Shown here in pieces: positions 34,191 through 39,940 of a stretch of DNA of 64,000 nucleotides. The stretch comes from Pseudomonas vranovensis DSM 16006. GTDB lineage: Bacteria > Pseudomonadota > Gammaproteobacteria > Pseudomonadales > Pseudomonadaceae. Made by a program: the position numbers and the translations under genes. Where the stretch lies: contig NZ_AUED01000001.1 of the NCBI RefSeq assembly GCF_000425805.1, positions 372,001 through 436,000 of the forward strand. Reading direction: 5' to 3'. The number at the start of each line of letters is the position of its first letter. The first letter of the stretch is position 1. The notes below the pieces were generated by a model. The model worked only from the letters and a program-made list of their open reading frames with translations, did not search any database and had not been told where the DNA came from.

Positions 34191-34574
34191 TTTGTGATCC
34201 TCAGTAGGACCGCATCGGTCAGATGCCAGCACAGGTGACCAACCCGAGCCATGAAGCTCGCTGGCACATGCCGATACGGTCGATGTGAAGGGAAGGGGAT
34301 GCGGGATGCATCGGGGTGTGATCTGGCCGGAACTGATCTCCGGCTTGCGAACCATGCCGAGGTGAACGGCTTGCGCCTACCTCAATGCCAGTTATTACGA
34401 CCCGGTACCGCGCGGGCATATGAAACTACTTAGCCGGTATCGATCGTTCGCGGGAACTGTTTGCTTTCAAACCTGCGCATCAGCCTGCGCATTCAGATCA
34501 CACTCCGATGCAGCCTGGTGATGGGGAACCAGGTGATCGGGCAGTTAACGTCAGACTGACGTGGCGCTGGTTGT
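34191..34574. other. 384-bp gap in the leftward operon
   Basis: No convincing gene. A 66-codon leftward frame (34219-34419) lacks a ribosome site. The nonamer CCTGCGCAT is repeated at about 34475 and 34488. TCGATGTGAA at 34273 also occurs in the boxA-like site near 35393. It may hold a leader or an additional promoter. Confidence 0.35.
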
Positions 34575-34805
34575 TCAGCCGAATGGGTCGGCAGGCTTCG
34601 CGATCGAGCGGACGAACCACATGAAGCCCTGCTGCAGGTTGGTCTTGGCCAAGGCCAGTAGGCGAGGGTCGACGCCCTCGATCTGGCCGATTTGCTTGAA
34701 CAGCTCGCCGGCATCAGCCTCCAGGGCCTTGATCGAGTTCATGCCGTCGATTTCGCTCTGAGTGAGGTCGCGGTAACCGGTGATCTTTTTGTGCTGGTTG
34801 TCCAT
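34575..34805 (-). CDS. Acb2/Tad1-type cyclic-nucleotide sponge candidate
   Basis: 76 residues: MDNQHKKITGYRDLTQSEID, then KALEADAGELFKQ, and LQQGFMWFVRSIAKPADPFG at the end. This pattern (KITGYR.LT..EI..MN.IK ... T.LQ.GFM..VR.IA.P) matches the small helical-hairpin family that includes the anti-CBASS protein Acb2. Tyr11 and Lys26 fall where I recall the nucleotide-contacting Tyr and Lys of the Pseudomonas phage Acb2. It would bind cyclic di- or trinucleotides and so block CBASS signalling. AGAGGG ribosome site; a hairpin leader precedes it. Confidence 0.75.
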   Translation of the reverse strand: MDNQHKKITGYRDLTQSEIDGMNSIKALEADAGELFKQIGQIEGVDPRLLALAKTNLQQGFMWFVRSIAKPADPFG

Positions 34806-34822
34806 GGGGTAGCCCTCTGGTT

Positions 34823-34865
34823 GATTTCCCGTCTGGCCCTGTCGCCAAGGCCAGCCAGTGAAATC
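34823..34865 (-). repeat. Hairpin leader copy 1
   Basis: Read on the minus strand: outer arms GATTTC/GAAATC, inner arms CTGGCC/GGCCAG, 10-nt loop. Directly followed by the ribosome site of the Acb2-like gene. It is the partner of the hairpin at 35103-35144; the inner stem bases differ but remain paired. Confidence 0.55.
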
Positions 34866-35085
34866 AGGCCTCAATGAAGCCCAGTTGGCACTGAACTTCG
34901 GTGACCGCTTCGGCAGGCTCACAGCCGTCGCAGTAGAGATCATGCAGCCATTCTTCAGCTTCGCCCTGGTCGTCAACGATATAGCGACCGAGGATCTTGC
35001 GGGCTTGTGCTATCCAGCGATTCCAGGCGCGGTCTTCTGCGTCTTCGCGGCATTCATCAGCCGCCATGGTTGCCATGTTGAACAT
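34864..35085 (-). CDS. Small phage protein of unknown function
   Basis: 73 residues, acidic, with cysteines in LYCDGCEPAEAVTEVQCQLG. ATG at 35085 follows GGAGGGATTCACG. First gene of the leftward early transcript, about 360 bases after the promoter. In lambda this position holds N, but this protein is acidic and gives no sign of being an RNA-binding antiterminator. Confidence 0.6.
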   Translation of the reverse strand: MFNMATMAADECREDAEDRAWNRWIAQARKILGRYIVDDQGEAEEWLHDLYCDGCEPAEAVTEVQCQLGFIEA

Positions 35086-35102
35086 CGTGAATCCCTCCGG
35101 TT

Positions 35103-35144
35103 GATTTTCCGGATGCCCCTCGCAAGAAGGGCACCGAGAAAATC
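35103..35144 (-). repeat. Hairpin leader copy 2
   Basis: Read on the minus strand: outer arms GATTTTC/GAAAATC, middle CGG/CCG, inner TGCCC/GGGCA, 10-nt loop, about 15 bp paired with two single-base bulges. GGAGGG follows the 3' arm by four bases. Confidence 0.6.
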
Positions 35145-35392
35145 TGGTTTTGCAGTCACTCCAAGCGCCTATAGATGCCCTTTTAGCTGGACCTTTCAGG
35201 GAGACGGTTTGAAGCGCAACCCTCGGTCCGTCTTGCGCGGCCAACCCTGTGTTCCTGGCTGACTGGCGTTCGTCGTGACGTTGAGCAGGCGAAGGTTCAC
35301 TTCGCAGTAGCCAGTTCCAGAGCTGGCATGGGGATCGAATTTATTGCTCGCGCTGTGCCGTTTCCGGGATCGATCCGCGAGGTTCCCATCGA

Positions 35393-35404
35393 TGTGAAAG
35401 AGCG
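35393..35404 (-). promoter_or_regulatory. boxA-like antitermination element
   Basis: On the minus strand CGCTCTTTCACA, one mismatch from the ribosomal boxA CGCTCTTTAACA. It lies about 45 nt downstream of the expected start of the leftward transcript, where a nut site is expected. Confidence 0.5.
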
Positions 35405-35454
35405 GTGAGGCTTGAGGGCCTCCCGAGGGGCTGTGTAGCGCCTCGATGGATGTA

Positions 35455-35483
35455 AATATGTACCAGAGGTTCATAATCGTCAA
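35455..35483 (-). promoter_or_regulatory. Leftward early promoter (pL-like)
   Basis: On the minus strand TTGACG (35483-35478), 17-bp spacer, CATATT (35460-35455): a good sigma-70 promoter. Operators OL1 and OL2 overlap or flank it. Confidence 0.8.
35459..35473. promoter_or_regulatory. CI/Cro operator OL1 (TGTAC-CAGAG-GTTCA)
   Basis: A 15-bp palindromic operator overlapping the -10 and spacer of the leftward promoter. Same arms as the three copies between cI and cro. Confidence 0.8.
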
Positions 35484-35497
35484 GTACCAAAAGTACA
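35483..35497. promoter_or_regulatory. CI/Cro operator OL2 (AGTAC-CAAAA-GTACA)
   Basis: A second operator copy, 24 bp from OL1, the same step as between the two operators over the cro promoter. One arm base deviates (A for T at position 1). Confidence 0.75.
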
Positions 35498-35514
35498 GAA
35501 TTTTCTTGCGCCCA

Positions 35515-35539
35515 CAAAAAAGCCCGCTCAATGGCGGGC
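35515..35539 (-). terminator. Terminator of the rex-position block
   Basis: On the minus strand GCCCGC-cattga-GCGGGC followed by six T. It ends the 35563-35988 gene before the early promoter. Confidence 0.85.
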
Positions 35540-35562
35540 CGTAGAGGGGGGGGTGACTACTA

Positions 35563-35988
35563 CTACAGAAGGTCAGCGTGGGCTTTCACGCGGTTGGCGG
35601 AGGCTTCATAGGCCTGTTCATGTGAGTCTCGATCATCATTGGTTAAATGATCCAAGTAGTTGAGCCATGAAGCGTACATGTCTGCCAGCTCTGACTCCAA
35701 AGAAGGGGCACGCTCAACCTCTGCTTTGTAGAGGGCCTTTCCCTTCTTCTTGGCGTCATCAACGCACGCCCTAACAGAGTCCAGGCGGCGATGGTAGGCG
35801 TCTGACCAGCGCTTACTACCCTCCCCATATTTCCTGGAGGCTGCGTCAACCTCGGTCTGTTGGTACATTGCATCAATAGTGCATACAGCCGGCAGCCCTG
35901 TCATTTTCTCGAGGTAGGTTGGATCGGCTGCAGCAAAGGCTGACCAGATTGCTGAACAGATTATCGCTGATCGTAACGTGGTTCGCAT
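35563..35988 (-). CDS. Secreted/periplasmic protein of unknown function
   Basis: 141 residues with a signal peptide (MRTTLRSAIICSAIWSAFAA, cleavage after AAA). The mature part is helical with two cysteines (about residues 36 and 75) that could form a disulfide. It lies in the block between cI and the leftward promoter, with its own terminator, the place where prophages carry lysogenic-conversion genes. Role unknown. Confidence 0.65.
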   Translation of the reverse strand: MRTTLRSAIICSAIWSAFAAADPTYLEKMTGLPAVCTIDAMYQQTEVDAASRKYGEGSKRWSDAYHRRLDSVRACVDDAKKKGKALYKAEVERAPSLESELADMYASWLNYLDHLTNDDRDSHEQAYEASANRVKAHADLL

Positions 35989-36080
35989 GTGAGGTGCTCT
36001 TCCTGGGAGGTTCTGATATGACTACCGGAAAGAAATCGGCATTCGGCCGCGAACAATCCTAAAAGACGGCTTTGGTTTAC

Positions 36081-36491
36081 TCATGAAGCTTGCGAAAGCT
36101 CTGATCCACAGTATCTGCATTTAATGGCAGCAGCTTTGATGGTCTCAGCACATTTAGGGCAGGCTTTCATGCTTGCAACTTCAGCATCTGGCACAACTGT
36201 CGGCACAGATTCTGGGGTGGCGATCGTTATCTCGACAGGATCTGGCTTGTTAAGCGACCAGACGAAAGCTATAAGCCAGCCGATAAAGGTCCAGCCAGCC
36301 AGAAGGTTAAGGCCGAAAATCGCCGTCACCTTTGGATGGTCAATCGCGCAGATCGTTGGGTAAAAGTACAGTGCAATGGCGGCAGGGAAGAAGACGAACG
36401 CGAAAATCTTCGCGATTGCGTTATTACCACTACCAATTGCAATAGAAACCAGGGTTAACAATACGAGCCCTAGCAGGCCAGCAATTTTCAT
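36081..36491 (-). CDS. Superinfection-immunity membrane protein with zinc ribbon
   Basis: 136 residues. Three hydrophobic helices (about 4-20, 27-46, 56-80); the last holds GLNLLAGWTFIGWLIAFVWS, the signature of the T4-Imm-like superinfection-immunity family (NxxxGWTxIGWxxAxxW). After a linker, residues 109-130 form a zinc ribbon, CPKCAE...CRYCGSE. Imm proteins block DNA entry of later phages at the inner membrane. ATG at 36491 follows AAGGAGCGCTCTA. Confidence 0.85.
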   Translation of the reverse strand: MKIAGLLGLVLLTLVSIAIGSGNNAIAKIFAFVFFPAAIALYFYPTICAIDHPKVTAIFGLNLLAGWTFIGWLIAFVWSLNKPDPVEITIATPESVPTVVPDAEVASMKACPKCAETIKAAAIKCRYCGSELSQAS

Positions 36492-36552
36492 TAGAGCGCT
36501 CCTTGATGGGGGCTCCATCCTACCACTCTGGCTATCAGCCATCACGTAGGCA

Positions 36553-36577
36553 TGAAAAAGCCCGCCGAGGCGGGCCC
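36553..36577 (-). terminator. Terminator after the membrane/zinc-ribbon gene pair
   Basis: On the minus strand GCCCGC-ctcg-GCGGGC then CTTTTTC. It separates the gene pair at 36594-37467 from the superinfection-immunity gene. Confidence 0.75.
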
Positions 36578-36593
36578 TGCTTATCGCCAGATG

Positions 36594-37112
36594 CTATTGG
36601 CCAGAAGACTTGGCCTGCTGTGCCTTGATTTGCTCAAGCAACGCCTTGGCCTCTGCTGACTGCTGCTTAACCTCTTGGATTGCAGCAGCTGTATCGCGGC
36701 CAGAGTCGAAGTTGGAAACACCGTATGCCATCACAGCAATCACGATGCCTACAATGGCTATCACGGAGACAATCGAGTTCGTGATGATCGTCCCACGCAA
36801 CCCCTTGACTCCTGAAAGGTCTTTGTCGAGCAGCTGCAAGCTATGGTTTATCTGGGTAAACCCGTCTGCAATCCTTCCCTCAAAATCCTTCAGGCGAGCA
36901 TCTGCCTTGAGTTGCTGGTTCTCAAGGCGCGCATTCAGTTCTTCGCGGGTGATATCGTTCATAGGCTCAGTATTGCGTAAGGATTGCTCAATGTCACTGA
37001 CCATCTCTTCGGATGGCCTGCCACCAGCATTAAAGCCAAAACGTCCTGCTGTGCATGCATCGAAGCGTTGCTTGACGTCTTCTGCCGATTGTCCTTTGAA
37101 AATTTTACTCAT
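36594..37112 (-). CDS. Membrane coiled-coil protein, second gene of a pair
   Basis: 172 residues. N-terminal soluble part (1-50), coiled-coil helix (55-100), one transmembrane helix (about 108-132) and a second helical tail to 172. ATG at 37112 overlaps the end of the zinc-ribbon gene by 8 bp (ATGAGTAA), implying coupled translation. The topology is one of a membrane-tethered effector or sensor; no catalytic residues are seen. Position matches rexB of lambda. Confidence 0.6.
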   Translation of the reverse strand: MSKIFKGQSAEDVKQRFDACTAGRFGFNAGGRPSEEMVSDIEQSLRNTEPMNDITREELNARLENQQLKADARLKDFEGRIADGFTQINHSLQLLDKDLSGVKGLRGTIITNSIVSVIAIVGIVIAVMAYGVSNFDSGRDTAAAIQEVKQQSAEAKALLEQIKAQQAKSSGQ

Positions 37113-37467
37113 TTGGGGCTTGCCCCTCATGCGCGCCAGTCCCGGCCAGGTCTGCATCAAAGGCGGGATTGTCCGATACCCATTTATGCACGAGGAAAGC
37201 GTTATGAAACCTCATGAACCCACAATTCTTGCAGGCATAGGCGAACGTAGAAGCGTAATACTGAGGATCTGCGTTTCGGACTAGCAGGCCCATCCTAAGG
37301 GTAGGAGAATTCGGGCCGCCGGGGCAAAAGATATCCCAGTCTTCACCATTGCATAGTGGGCAGCAGTCCTCGGTTCCAATTTTGGCCTCGAGAAACCTTG
37401 CGAAGTCCCCTGCATCTACTCTCAGAAAGTCGGATCGGTCTTGAGCAGCATCTTGATGATCGGTCAT
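37105..37467 (-). CDS. Zinc-ribbon protein, first gene of a pair
   Basis: 120 residues with two cysteine pairs, CPLCNGEDW (about 36-39) and CKNCGF (about 80-83), as a split zinc ribbon. ATG at 37467 follows AAGGGTCAC. It is coupled to the membrane coiled-coil gene. Role unknown; both are probably expressed in the lysogen. Confidence 0.6.
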   Translation of the reverse strand: MTDHQDAAQDRSDFLRVDAGDFARFLEAKIGTEDCCPLCNGEDWDIFCPGGPNSPTLRMGLLVRNADPQYYASTFAYACKNCGFMRFHNAFLVHKWVSDNPAFDADLAGTGAHEGQAPNE

Positions 37468-37600
37468 GTGACCCTTCCCTGTGTTTACTACTTAGTGACT
37501 CGCTTGATGTGAAGTGGCGCTCAACAACTATTTACTCATGGGGCATTATCCTTCCCATGCACCTTCTCATTGCTACGCCTCTTCACCAGTTTGGTGATGG

Positions 37601-37681
37601 CTATTTCGCTTTGTCCCGCAAAAGCTGCCCCGCCTCCACCTCATCCCCATACCCCACCAACCGATACTCCCCAGCCTGCAT
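37601..37681 (-). CDS. Doubtful 26-residue peptide
   Basis: MQAGEYRLVGYGDEVEAGQL then LRDKAK, beginning 12 bp beyond the stop of the small HTH gene. The phrase looks protein-like, but there is no good ribosome site and the start is uncertain. It could be a remnant. Confidence 0.3.
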   Translation of the reverse strand: MQAGEYRLVGYGDEVEAGQLLRDKAK

Positions 37682-37692
37682 CACCGTGCAGA

Positions 37693-38016
37693 TCAGACCT
37701 CTTTGTCTCTTTTCGAGAGACGCCTCTGGGCTGCATCGATCTCATCAGCCAGCCTGGCACTGAATGACCTGACAGGCACACCGCTAATATTCTGGAACGC
37801 TAGCGCTATGGATTTGGTGAGTGGTCGGCTTCCATTCAGAAAGCTGTTCACCGTAGTGGGGCTCACGCCCATTGCGTTTGCCAGCTTACGCCGAGTAATC
37901 CGATCGGCCCGAGGCGCCGCATCGTTGAAGTCCTTGAGCGCTTTGCGCAACGCTTCGTACTCAATCTCTTCCCATACCCACAAATTTTCACTGTTCATGG
38001 AATTCAAGGCCTCCAC
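37693..38016 (-). CDS. Small HTH (XRE-like) protein
   Basis: 107 residues with a HTH of the Cro/C1 type (RRKLANAMGVSPTTVNSFLN, about residues 42-61) followed by a helical tail. GTG at 38016 follows CGGAGTGCTGGA; an ATG six codons later is possible. It lies downstream of cI on the same strand and may be a second regulator or the antitoxin half of a pair. Confidence 0.65.
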   Translation of the reverse strand: MEALNSMNSENLWVWEEIEYEALRKALKDFNDAAPRADRITRRKLANAMGVSPTTVNSFLNGSRPLTKSIALAFQNISGVPVRSFSARLADEIDAAQRRLSKRDKEV

Positions 38017-38055
38017 TCCAGCACTCCGATTGCCTTGAATCTCCGCGTCCTTACG

Positions 38056-38295
38056 TCACGGTTTCAGTTCTTGGTTGATGGCCTGGTCCCGGAGGCTGGC
38101 CGCATGTTCCTGCAGACGATCTTCACCAGCATGCATCACTTGGCAGATCCTTAGGACCGCTTGAGCATCTGCCTCATGTCCGGCGAGGCTCAAACGCTCA
38201 GCGATTCTCGTCAACTCGACAGCCGACCACTTCAGGTCGGAGGCCAGACCTTGAAGGTCTCGGCGCAGCTCTTGGTTGGGCTTGGTTAGGGGCAT
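38056..38295 (-). CDS. Small helical protein of unknown function
   Basis: 79 residues, three amphipathic helices (LRRDLQGLASDLKWSAVELT and following). It starts 2 bp after the cI stop, so it is cotranscribed with the repressor. No recognised family. Confidence 0.55.
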   Translation of the reverse strand: MPLTKPNQELRRDLQGLASDLKWSAVELTRIAERLSLAGHEADAQAVLRICQVMHAGEDRLQEHAASLRDQAINQELKP

Positions 38296-38297
38296 GG

Positions 38298-39050
38298 CTA
38301 GAGAACCCCGCCGCGCCAGATCACGCGGCCAAGAATTCGGTGCTCATGGATTTCTCCGTCAGGAATCTTGAGGTCTGCGTACAGGGTCTTGTCTGGGTTA
38401 TCACTTCGGACTATCCAGCCTTCCAGGTCGGAGAAGATCAAACGCTTGACGATAGCGCCTTTGTTTTCGCTGAACAGTGCGAAGACCTGGCCATCTACCG
38501 GGTCCACTCGCGACTCATCGATCAAGAGCACGTCCCGATCATTGATCGTCGGCTCCATGCTTGAGCCCTGGGCGTAGATCACTTTCAGGTTTTTGGGGTT
38601 GAGCCCCATGTACCTGATCCACTCACGCTTGAAGGCCAGCGTTCCGCGAACCTCAACGTGTTCATTGGTGTGCCCGGGGCCTGCAGATAGAAGGGCGGAG
38701 TACTGCTTGATGTGAACATAAGCGTCCTCGGCGTCATCTTCAGTCGGAAAGGCAGGGATCTCAGCAGGCTGTACGGACAACGGCCGAGTTTCCAGCGCGG
38801 CCCCTTCCTGCATATCGCCACGACCATACTCCAGCCACTCAACGCGAACCTTTAGAGCTGATGCCAGAGCAAGCATCTTGGCGCCACCCGGCATAGATTC
38901 TCCGTTCAGCCACTTGCTGCTGGCCTTGGGCGTAACCCCGGCAAGTTTCGCCAGGCGCGCACCGGCACCCCACGACGGCATGTCGTTGGCGGCCAGGGCA
39001 ACCTTCAAGCGCGCCGCGAAGGCCGCTCGTATTTCTTCTATATGAACCAT
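38298..39050 (-). CDS. CI-like phage repressor (S24 autocleaving)
   Basis: 250 residues. The HTH is GARLAKLAGVTPKASSKWLN (about 30-49). The C-terminal LexA/S24 domain has nucleophile Ser164 in QGSSMEPTI, Lys202 in AIVKRL, and an Ala-Gly cleavage site near 123. RecA-stimulated self-cleavage would trigger induction. The start is set at the ATG 39050 where family similarity begins; an operator covers this codon and no ribosome site precedes it, so the transcript may be leaderless. A further in-frame ATG at 39095 would add 15 residues. Confidence 0.92.
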   Translation of the reverse strand: MVHIEEIRAAFAARLKVALAANDMPSWGAGARLAKLAGVTPKASSKWLNGESMPGGAKMLALASALKVRVEWLEYGRGDMQEGAALETRPLSVQPAEIPAFPTEDDAEDAYVHIKQYSALLSAGPGHTNEHVEVRGTLAFKREWIRYMGLNPKNLKVIYAQGSSMEPTINDRDVLLIDESRVDPVDGQVFALFSENKGAIVKRLIFSDLEGWIVRSDNPDKTLYADLKIPDGEIHEHRILGRVIWRGGVL

Positions 39051-39057
39051 AGGTTCA
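39043..39057. promoter_or_regulatory. CI/Cro operator (TGAAC-CATAG-GTTCA)
   Basis: Perfect inverted arms TGAAC/GTTCA. It covers the ATG of cI at 39050 and so suits autoregulation of the repressor. 33 bp from the next operator. Confidence 0.8.
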
Positions 39058-39085
39058 ATATCGCATGCGCTTGCATGTACTTTCA
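39054..39085 (-). promoter_or_regulatory. Repressor-maintenance promoter (pRM-like)
   Basis: On the minus strand, CTGAAA as a weak -35, an 18-bp spacer ending in TGC, and GATATT as an extended -10. The start point would fall at or next to the A of the cI ATG. Inference from spacing and from the absence of a ribosome site. Confidence 0.45.
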
Positions 39086-39100
39086 GTTCCGACATAATAT
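39071..39100 (+). promoter_or_regulatory. Rightward early promoter (pR-like)
   Basis: TTGCAT (39071-39076) and TAATAT (39095-39100) with an 18-bp spacer, or CATAAT with 16 bp. Operators lie in the spacer and directly after the -10. It drives cro and the replication genes. Confidence 0.7.
39076..39090. promoter_or_regulatory. CI/Cro operator (TGTAC-TTTCA-GTTCC)
   Basis: Operator copy between -35 and -10 of the rightward promoter. Last base deviates from the consensus A. Confidence 0.75.
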
Positions 39101-39114
39101 GTACTGACAGTTCA
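39100..39114. promoter_or_regulatory. CI/Cro operator (TGTAC-TGACA-GTTCA)
   Basis: Operator copy 24 bp after the previous one, beginning at the last base of the -10. Confidence 0.8.
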
Positions 39115-39133
39115 TATTTCCATTGGAGGCCCT

Positions 39134-39373
39134 ATGCAGGAGCTCAAGAAGGCAATCGATGATGCAGGCGGGGTCACCGCCGTAGCTCTCGCTTGCGGGA
39201 AAACGCCGCGCGCCGTCTACAAGTGGCTCACTGCCGGCTGCCTCCCGCGCACCGAATACACCGGCGAAACCAAGTACGCAGAGAAGATCGCCGCCCTGGC
39301 GAAAGCCAATGGCAAGCCGTTCAAGGCTCAACACCTTTTGGCTTCAACCGCGCCGACCAAATACGCCGCCTAA
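39134..39373 (+). CDS. Cro-like repressor
   Basis: 79 residues with a small HTH ([20 protein letters not shown], residues 12-31), the Cro/YdaS-type fold. ATG at 39134 follows TTGGAGGCCCT. It is the first gene of the rightward early transcript, divergent from cI across the operators, and should repress both early promoters. Confidence 0.88.
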   Translation: MQELKKAIDDAGGVTAVALACGKTPRAVYKWLTAGCLPRTEYTGETKYAEKIAALAKANGKPFKAQHLLASTAPTKYAA

Positions 39374-39401
39374 CCCTTTCAACCGCAAGGAGCAATACCG
39401 C

Positions 39402-39596
39402 ATGGCATATCACGACCAAAGTCACCTGAAAGACCGGGAGATTAAGTCGCGTTACGACGAGGAAACCTACGAGGCGCTGAAGGCTGTGGCGCGACTCCAC
39501 AAGCTGCAGCTGGCTGTGTTCGTTCGCATGTGCGTCGAGGAAAAGCTGGAAAGCATCATCGAGAGCGATGTTACCGACAAAAGCCAGATGGCCTGA
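39402..39596 (+). CDS. Small RHH-like regulator
   Basis: 64 residues: EIKSRYDEETYEALKAVARL and LHKLQLAVFVRMCVEEKLES give a strand-helix-helix pattern like Arc/CopG. ATG at 39402 follows AAGGAG. Position just after cro recalls cII, but the fold differs; a DNA-binding regulator is likely. Confidence 0.6.
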   Translation: MAYHDQSHLKDREIKSRYDEETYEALKAVARLHKLQLAVFVRMCVEEKLESIIESDVTDKSQMA

Positions 39597-39616
39597 AGGC
39601 CCGGAAGGAGGCCTAC

Positions 39617-39853
39617 GTGCCCGAAACCACGATCTGCCATGGGATCGATGGACGCCTCTACGAGAAGCTTGAGCGGTTGGCAAAGAAGGCGGGTATGTCG
39701 CCCGAACAGTACGCCGCACAACTTGGAGCAGAGCGCTTCTTCGAGAAGACCAGGCCCAGGGGGGCCGGAAAAATCCGAAACCTACCGGTGCCACAAAGGA
39801 ATCAGGACTCAATAGGGCCTGAAAAAGGAGGGACTGATGAAGGCCCAGATTAG
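39617..39853 (+). CDS. Small RHH/Arc-like protein
   Basis: 78 residues from a GTG with GGAAGGAGG before it. GIDGRLYEKLERLAKKAGMS then PEQYAAQLGAERFF fits a ribbon-helix-helix. The tail is basic and disordered. Probably a regulator; unknown target. Confidence 0.55.
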   Translation: MPETTICHGIDGRLYEKLERLAKKAGMSPEQYAAQLGAERFFEKTRPRGAGKIRNLPVPQRNQDSIGPEKGGTDEGPD

Positions 39854-39880
39854 CGAATCCGCCGAATCGCGGACACAAAA

Positions 39881-39908
39881 AAGCCGCCTGGCGGGGCGGC
39901 TTCTTCTA
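39881..39908 (+). terminator. Weak terminator in the rightward early operon
   Basis: AAGCCGCC...GGCGGCTT stem followed by CTTCT, between the small RHH gene and the Rha-type gene. The T run is poor, so it could act as an attenuator or antitermination target. Confidence 0.5.
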
Positions 39909-39940
39909 AGTACAGCGGTAACTCATCTGTGGGGTGAATC

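Larger units (their letters stand above)
35086..35450. other. Long leader of the leftward early transcript
   Basis: About 365 bp between the promoter and the first gene. It holds a boxA-like site (35393-35404) and the second hairpin leader (35103-35144). Frames here are short or lack ribosome sites. Confidence 0.5.

Noticed and set aside
34219..34419. Leftward 66-codon frame in the 34.2-34.6 kb gap
   Set aside because: No ribosome site and no recognisable pattern; the start lies in an unstructured region.
34864..35085. N-like antiterminator as first gene of the leftward operon
   Set aside because: The product is acidic and lacks an arginine-rich RNA-binding helix; only its position fits.
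35196..35531. Leftward 111-codon frame over the early-left promoter
   Set aside because: It would span the promoter, operators and terminator; no ribosome site; composition not protein-like.
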